A stretch of DNA of 6,889 bases, taken from Chitinophagaceae bacterium. Lineage in GTDB: Bacteria > Bacteroidota > Bacteroidia > Chitinophagales > Chitinophagaceae. Positions within the stretch are counted from its first letter, which is position 1. Every line of letters begins with the position of its first letter. The notes beneath the pieces are model-generated. The model had not been told where the DNA came from, ran no database searches, and saw only the letters and a program-made list of their open reading frames with translations. Below are positions 1 through 6,400 of this stretch, piece after piece. Where the stretch lies: assembly GCA_947463755.1 (NCBI GenBank), contig CANHUK010000077.1:1-6889 (forward strand), written 5' to 3'. Made by a program: the position numbers and the translations under genes.

Positions 1-114
1 AGCCGGAGTTCCTTCATCATCGCGTTCCGGGAAATGACGGGCAAGTTGCCCAGCGAGTATCTCGATGCACTACATAAAAGCGGAGAAGTTTTGAATGAAG
101 AGCACTTGCCTTAG
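1..114 (+). CDS. AraC-family transcriptional regulator, C-terminal fragment
   Basis: Frame 1 is open from the window edge for 37 codons and stops at TAG (112-114). The translation begins SRSSFIIAFREMTGKLPSEY. This matches the end of the second helix-turn-helix of AraC/XylS regulators, where the family shows a pattern like S-x-F-x-x-x-F-(K/R)-x-x-x-G-x-x-P-x-x-Y: here Phe5, Phe9, Arg10, Gly14, Pro17 and Tyr20 of the fragment fit. Proteins of this family bind DNA as activators or repressors in the cytoplasm; the N-terminal sensing domain, which would show what this one responds to, lies outside the window. A short tail of 17 residues follows the HTH. The gene points towards the giant surface-protein gene, 223 bp away, so a regulatory link is possible but unproven. 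The family call rests on about 25 residues only. Confidence 0.75.
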   Translation, partial: SRSSFIIAFREMTGKLPSEYLDALHKSGEVLNEEHLP

Positions 115-337
115 CGCCTTTGCCCGTTTGCGGTGAAATCCTCTTGTTTCAATTCATTGTCGTAAAACGTCAAAAACATCCTGTTTGTCGCGATTCTCCG
201 AATTACGACAAAAGGAAAGATCGTAGACTAACGCTGGCAGGCAATCGCGGTTAATATTGGTGTTTGTTTAGAGCGCGCACGCACGCACGGGGCTGATCTT
301 ACTTCAGTATCCACAATAAGATAACACACACATCAAT
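115..337. other. Intergenic region between the regulator and the giant repeat-protein gene
   Basis: This 223-bp stretch is AT-richer than the coding sequence to its right (about 40-47% GC in the two lines counted). It contains a palindrome and an extra half-site (annotated separately), three tandem GCAC units at 277-288 and a short (AC)n run near 324-331. The leader just before the ATG is A-rich and has no Shine-Dalgarno sequence, as is usual in Bacteroidota. I found no clear Bacteroidota-type promoter pair (TTTG, then TAnnTTTG) and no hairpin followed by a T-run that would end the upstream gene. The promoter of the downstream gene should nevertheless lie here. Confidence 0.6.
184..212. promoter_or_regulatory. 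29-bp imperfect palindrome, candidate operator
   Basis: TTTGTCG (184-190) pairs with CGACAAA (206-212). Inside it ATTC (193-196) pairs with GAAT (200-203) around a 3-nt centre TCC, leaving only two inner positions on each side imperfect (191/205 mismatch, 192/204 G-T). A further copy of the half-site, TTGTCGTAA at 157-165, is an exact inverted match to TTACGACAA at 203-211. Symmetric half-sites upstream of a gene suggest a dimeric regulator site. A transcription terminator for the regulator gene is less likely because the + strand downstream of the stem is A-rich, not T-rich. Function is inferred only. Confidence 0.35.
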
Positions 338-418
338 ATGAGCAAGCGTTTTTCATCTCTGAGCAGGTCTGTTATCCTGCTCCTGTCCGCCGTTTTCATC
401 ACCGCAACCGCGGCCGGT
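338..418 (+). other. Signal peptide of the giant repeat protein (residues 1-27)
   Basis: The first residues are MSKRFSSLSRSVILLLSAVF: a short basic n-region (Lys3, Arg4, Arg10), then a hydrophobic core of about 13 residues, then ITATAAG-QT. The likely signal peptidase I cut is after Gly27 (Ala25-x-Gly27 in the -3/-1 positions), leaving Gln28 at the mature N-terminus. No Cys is near the cut, so it is not a lipoprotein. This indicates Sec export to the periplasm; the outer-membrane step cannot be deduced here. Confidence 0.85.
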
Positions 419-3400
419 CAGACGTTGACGATCTCTTCGGCCGCCAGTTCAGGATCCGGTTGGTCCCGGGTTGGCGGTACACTCACGGTCACGGCAAACT
501 CCACCGTAAACGTATCGGTGATCAATACCGCCCTGGCCAGCGGATCACTCACCATTGTGGGCAATACGACCAACTTTGCGGTGACCCTGAGTGCGCCGAT
601 CAGCTCCACCACGGCAGGCAGTAACCTTACGATCGGGAGCATGACCAATGCGGGCGCCATCTCCCTGAATGATGATATCACCCTGGCCGGCGGGATCTCC
701 GTGATGGGCGGCGATGTGCAGCTGAATGGGAACATCACCAGCACGGCCACCGGCAACCTGTTTTTCCAGGGTTTGAGCGATACCTGGAGTGTCCGTCTGG
801 CTACCGGTAAAACGATCGAAAAGACCGATGGCACAGGATTGCTCACCATGCAGGGAAACGGTCGGATCAATAATTCTACCAGTGTGGGTAGTATCCTGGC
901 CACTGGATCTGCCCGGCTCGATGTGGTCATCATCAACGAAATGGATGATGGTACGGCTGGTCTCTACAATGTTAGCACCGGGAATATCACCACCAATGGC
1001 GGTCATTTATGGATCAGCGCCGGTGCCAAGACACAAAAATGGAACGGCCTGGATGTCGGGAGCATCGGGGTCCCCGGTAATGGCGGATACAACGGTGTAG
1101 ATGTGACGGGCAACATCTCCACGAATGGCGGAGACATTCTGATCTGGGCATTTGTGGGGTCGGCTGCCAGGAGTGGCGGCTATGGAGATATCTCGGCCCT
1201 CAGCACCAATCGTTCCATCAGTGCCGGATCCGGAGATATCACGCTGATGACCCGCTACAATGATTTTGTGAACGGCACACCCGATATCAGCATCAGCACC
1301 ACGGGAACGCTCACCCTTGCGCCGGCCAGCGGTTCCAGTTTCGATGTGGGTCTTTCGTATTCCGGAACCACCACCAGCGGAACCTTCACGGGTTCCGGCG
1401 GAATGGATGGCCTCATCATTCAAAACATGACATCACTCTCAGCACTGGTGATCGGAACCTATCTGGGAACCGGGGTGTCCGGAGATAGCCCCTATACTTC
1501 GGCCAATACGGCCACGATCACGCTGGGAGCAGCGATCAGCGTCGCGGGTCCGATCACCATCCAGGGAGGCATCATCCTGGCGCAGCAAAATATTACATCC
1601 ACCATCAGCGGAGCGGATATATGGCTGCAGGCCAACGGAGATATTGATCTGGCCGCCAGCCAGACCATACAGACGAATAATGGTGATATCACTTTTCGGG
1701 CGAATTCCGGCGGTACAGCCGTAGCAGTCCCCAATAGCACAACGGGGGCGATCACCCTGAACAGTGGTTCCAGTCTGTTATCCACCGGAGGCAACATCAC
1801 CCTCGGGGGTAATTTTTCGGGAACCAAAGGGGCAGGTTTGTATGCTGCCTCTGGGCGGACCGGAGGGGCTCCGGGTATACTGATCTCTAACGCCACCATT
1901 ACGGCAGCCGGAGGGAACATCAATATCTACGGAAGATGTACGACCAGTTATGATGATGGCATCCGTTTACAGGCCACAATTACTACTACCGGAAGCGGAA
2001 CCATCGGGATCTACGGGGATTCACATGGAGGATTGACTGGAGGAACACCCGATATTTTTTTTGGCGGTATTACGTTTATTACGAATTCTTCCACCATCGA
2101 AACGGATGCAGGGAATATCAACATCGAAGCCACGTTAACCAATACCCAGAGTAACAGCACTTATGCATTGAATTTCTACAGAACAGTCTATACCAGTGGT
2201 ACCACGGGCAGACATATCCAACTTTTGTCGAGATCAGGTAACATCCAGGTGACGGGCGACCGGGGTTCGACATCAGCAGGCGGCATGGGCAGCTCCAGCT
2301 GGGGTAATATTTATGCAGGATCGCCGCTCAGCGGTACCTGGACAGCATCCGGTAATGTAACATTTTCCTACTCAAGTTTCGTAGGGGCTGGGGCAAATGG
2401 GATCATCACGAAAACCACAGGAGCGGTCGTCTACGAACCGACGTCCACCAGTTTTTCGGCGGCTCAGACCTTCCCATATAATGCCAATTATACATTGGCA
2501 TCGAGCGCGTCCAGTTTGACCATTGGTAAACCCGGCAATTCGGCAAATATCACCATTGCTACAGCTCAAACGGTGGCCGGTGATGTTTCGATCTATGGAG
2601 GCACGGTGACGCTGACGGGCGCGGTGACTGCCACAGGTTCTACACTGACATTGGGCGCTTCGACGGCACTCACCCAGGCCGCAGCCATTTCCGCCAGCAG
2701 TTTGTTGCTCTCGGGTGCGGGCACGTTCACATTGAGCAATACCGGTAATAATGTGGCGACCATCGCCGGAGGTACTTCCGGATCTCGCCTCGGATCATTG
2801 AGTTATACAGATGCCAGCGGCGGACTGACCATCGGCACCATTGGCAGCACCAGCGGGATCTACACCACCGGTGCCCTGCTGGTGGAAACATTGACCGGGG
2901 ATATCAATCTCACGGAGTCTGTTTCTTCAAATGCCACTACTTCCAACGCGCTGATCGTCAATGCCGGTAAGAGTTCCGCCATCGGCACCAATACCGGGGG
3001 AAACATACTGGTATCCGGAACACCCACTGTAACCGTGGGGAGTGGCGGGATCGGGAAACTGTTCAGCGGACTGGAAACCAATAGTACCGGATTGACCACC
3101 CTGGTGGGCGGTTCCGGTAATGTGCGGTATGATTATGATGAAACCACCACCACGTTCAGCCCGACCCTGAGCGGGAATAATACTTATGCCATTTACCGGA
3201 CCAACTATGGAACCGGTGATCTGACCATCGTTGCCTCCGGCGGTGATGCGATCAATTCCAAATGGGTCTTTGATAACGGGACCATTTCTACCACATCAGG
3301 TACCGTCAACATAAATGCTTCAGAATTGGTCACCTATCTCAGCAGCGGGGCCCTGACCATTGAGGCTGGAAATGTCACCATCAGCTCGGCCATTACCAGC

Positions 3401-6400
3401 AGTGCCGCGAATGCCTTCGTCATCAATTCCAATGGCGAAAAGACCATCACCGTGAGTGCAGCTGTTTCGCTGGGCGGAGCAGCTACTTTCAATAGCAATG
3501 TGTTTACGCTTGGGAGCGGAATCAACATATCGACCAGCACGGCTTCGGATATCACCATCAATACCAATGCTGGTTTCTCTACTACCAATTCCACTCGTTG
3601 CACCATCAGCAGTGCAGGCGGGAATATTGTGATCCACGCGGATAAAGATGCCAATGGAAGCGGTGCGCTGGATCTGGATTACCTGACGATCAATCCGGGA
3701 GCAGGCAACATCATAATCAGGGGGGAGACGGCAGCCTTCAATGTAGGTACCGCGAGTCCCTATATCAATGGTACAGGCACCTTCACGTTTGAGTCCAGCG
3801 ATGCTTCCTTTGGTCAGCTGATGTACACATCCTGGTTTTCCATCGACCAGGATGGGAACGGGATCAGTGCACTGACCCTGGGTAAGGCCGGGAGTACGGC
3901 GGATGTCGAAGTCAATACAAATATCTCGATAGGCGGTCCCATTTCGATCTATGGCGGATATGTGAATGTAAACGGCAACCTGACCAGTTCTGCAACGGGT
4001 GATATCTTCATCAAAGGAATTGCAGGTACCAACCCCTCCATTTGGATACAATCTGGTAATTCGATAACCAAATCAGGTGGTACGGGTACGCTGACGCTGC
4101 AGGGGCATGGCCGTGTGACGCACCAAGGTTCTATTACCACCAGTGGCACCGGGGTAATGAATGTGATCTTCTGGTCGGATTTTGACAACGACAATGATGA
4201 TGGCGGCGTTTCTCAACAGGGTACGATCTCTACCAACGGCGGACATGTATGGCTGGGAGGCTCCGGTTCCAACGGTGGAAGTTACACCTGGAATGGGCTT
4301 ACAGTAGGGGATGGACCCTCGATAGGATCGACCGGATTCAACGGTAACGCCATGGACATCTATGGTAATATCACTACAAACGGCGGTGATTTTCTGGCCT
4401 GGGCAGGCTCAACAGTTTCCAGTGGCGGTATCGCAGGCATCGCCAATGACGGAAGTGGCGACATCGTGTCGGTTGGATCAGGGGACATCGTATTGATCAC
4501 CGATATGGTATATGGTAGTGCCGGTTCCGCGATGTATTTCACCCAATCCGGCGGAACATTTACGCTGGTGCCGCATGAAGGCAGTTTCAGGAGTACATTC
4601 AACTGGAACCCGGCTATCCAGACATACGTTGGTAGTACCGCAGACGATTATAATCTTCAAACGGGCGACTTCGACTGGCTGGGTATTGGTGAGTTGAACA
4701 GCATAACAAGTCTGACCATCGGTTATTACAATGGTATGCTGAATGGTGGTACGCCCGTCGAATTCACGAACAGTTCGAACGTTACCTTCAGTACCGCCAC
4801 AACATCCGCGGGTGCCTTTAATTTATACGGGGGCGCTATCGCCATGAATACCAGTCTGACCACGACCAGCGCTACCAATGGAAACATATCGATCAACGGT
4901 ATCTCGATCTCAGGCACAGGAAATCTGGCGGTAGCTGCCGGGCGCAATGCCACGATCAATGTGTCATCCACCTCTACGTATGATGGCATCATCAGCGGCA
5001 GCGGCAGTGCGTTCACGAAGTCGGGTGCCGGTTTACTCATCCTGACAAAGGATCATACTTATTCCGGTACGACCACCATTACCGGTGGAGATCTGCAGGT
5101 AGGAACCGGCGGTTCCGTGAGTCAGGCATCCAGTGGCACGATCAGCAATACATCCGGCGTGGCCGTATCCAGTGGAAGTAAACTGGTGCTGTCACCCAAT
5201 GAAAACATAACATTTGCTGTACCAGTTTCCGGAGACGGAGGCGTCGAGGTCAAAGGTGCGTCGGGGTTGTACAGAAGCACAGCGTTGACTACAACAGCCA
5301 GTCTGATGGCCTCCAATGTTTCTGTCCTGGAGGTGTTGACCCGCATCACCGGTGGAACGTTCACCGGAAGTGCAGCTTCCGGTAATTGCGGTGCATATCA
5401 AAAATCGTATAATGCTGCGACGAATACGGCCACGCTTCAGTTCCAGCAGGTTGTTTCTTCAATTACAAAGGTGGTATTTGTGACACTGGAGCGAATCAAT
5501 ACAACAGATGTAGCGATCAGGGGCACAGGAGCAGCTTACAGATCAGGAGACTATCTTGGACAGAACATGGCCACCCTTGGCGGAACAACGGCGTTAACTT
5601 TCCCCACTCAATACGGCATCAGCCAGGTGTTCATGTCTGGCAAAGTAAACTTTACCGGTGCCCTGACCTACACGGGTACGACCACGCTGAGCAATACGGC
5701 TACCAGTGCCACTGCACCGACTTACAGTTATAATTCCAGAGGGACCCAGGAGATCACCGATGCGAGTTCAAGCTTCCCCGGGCCCATTGTCAACAACGGA
5801 CTGGTGATCCTCAACCGCAGTACGCCGCACACCATCGCCGGTGACATGAGCGGAACGGAAGATGTATTGCAAGTAGGAGCCGCTGTGACATTGACAGGTA
5901 CGAACACGCATACGGGAACCACGACGATCGATCTCAATAAAACATTGAATGTAGGTTCGGGTGGTTCCACCGGATCGATGACCGGGAATATCGTCAACTA
6001 CGGAGCGCTGACCTTCAACCGCACTGGCAGTTCAACGTATCCCGGCGTGCTCAGCGGCACGGGTTCATTGACCAAATCAGGCACGGGCGACCTCACTATG
6101 AACAACTTAAACACTTACACCGGGGCGACAACCATCAACGGAGGCACGCTGATCTTAGAGCAGGATGTTCCAACTTCATCCAGCAGTGGTTTCACCGGTG
6201 CGGGTGCGCTGACGATCCAGCCATCTTCTGCGAGCTTTACCAGTGCGGTTACCTGGCCGATCCCCGGATTTCCGACGGTTTCCTCAAGCATCGGTGGCCT
6301 GACGGTCGGTAAAGCGTCCAATACTTCATCTGTTACATTCAGCAGCACCACGCAGACATCGGGGCCGATCACCATCTACGGCGGAACGGTGACCCTTGGT

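Larger units (their letters stand above)
626..1570 (+). repeat. Large internal duplication, copy A (about 315 residues)
   Basis: Protein-level repeat, residues 97-411, paired with copy B at 3872-4834. Shared anchors in the same order: LTIG, then a GG-ended strand (ISVMGG), TSTATG, TGLLTMQG-x-GR, an acidic loop (MDDG at 941-952), TTNGGHLW (989-1012), W-NGL-x-VG, GNISTNGGD and TLTLAP, ending in LVIG and ITIQGG. The offset to copy B stays between 3240 and 3267 nt across all anchors, so the match is nearly gap-free. DNA identity is clearly lower than protein similarity, so the duplication looks old. Confidence 0.8.

Noticed and set aside
174..186. AAACA-TCC-TGTTT hairpin as terminator of the upstream gene
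   Set aside because: The stem is only 5 A/T-rich pairs with one G-C pair and is not followed by a T-run; it also overlaps the stronger palindrome.
252..259. TAATATTG as a possible Bacteroidota -7 element (consensus TAnnTTTG)
   Set aside because: It has one mismatch in the TTTG part and there is no TTTG at the expected distance of about 19-21 bp upstream, so the promoter call is too weak to annotate.
277..288. Three tandem GCAC units as a phase-variation tract
   Set aside because: Only three units, outside the coding frame and not in a recognisable promoter spacer; too short to suggest slippage.
338..418. Lipoprotein signal for the giant protein
   Set aside because: No Cys occurs near the end of the hydrophobic segment; the first Cys is residue 534.
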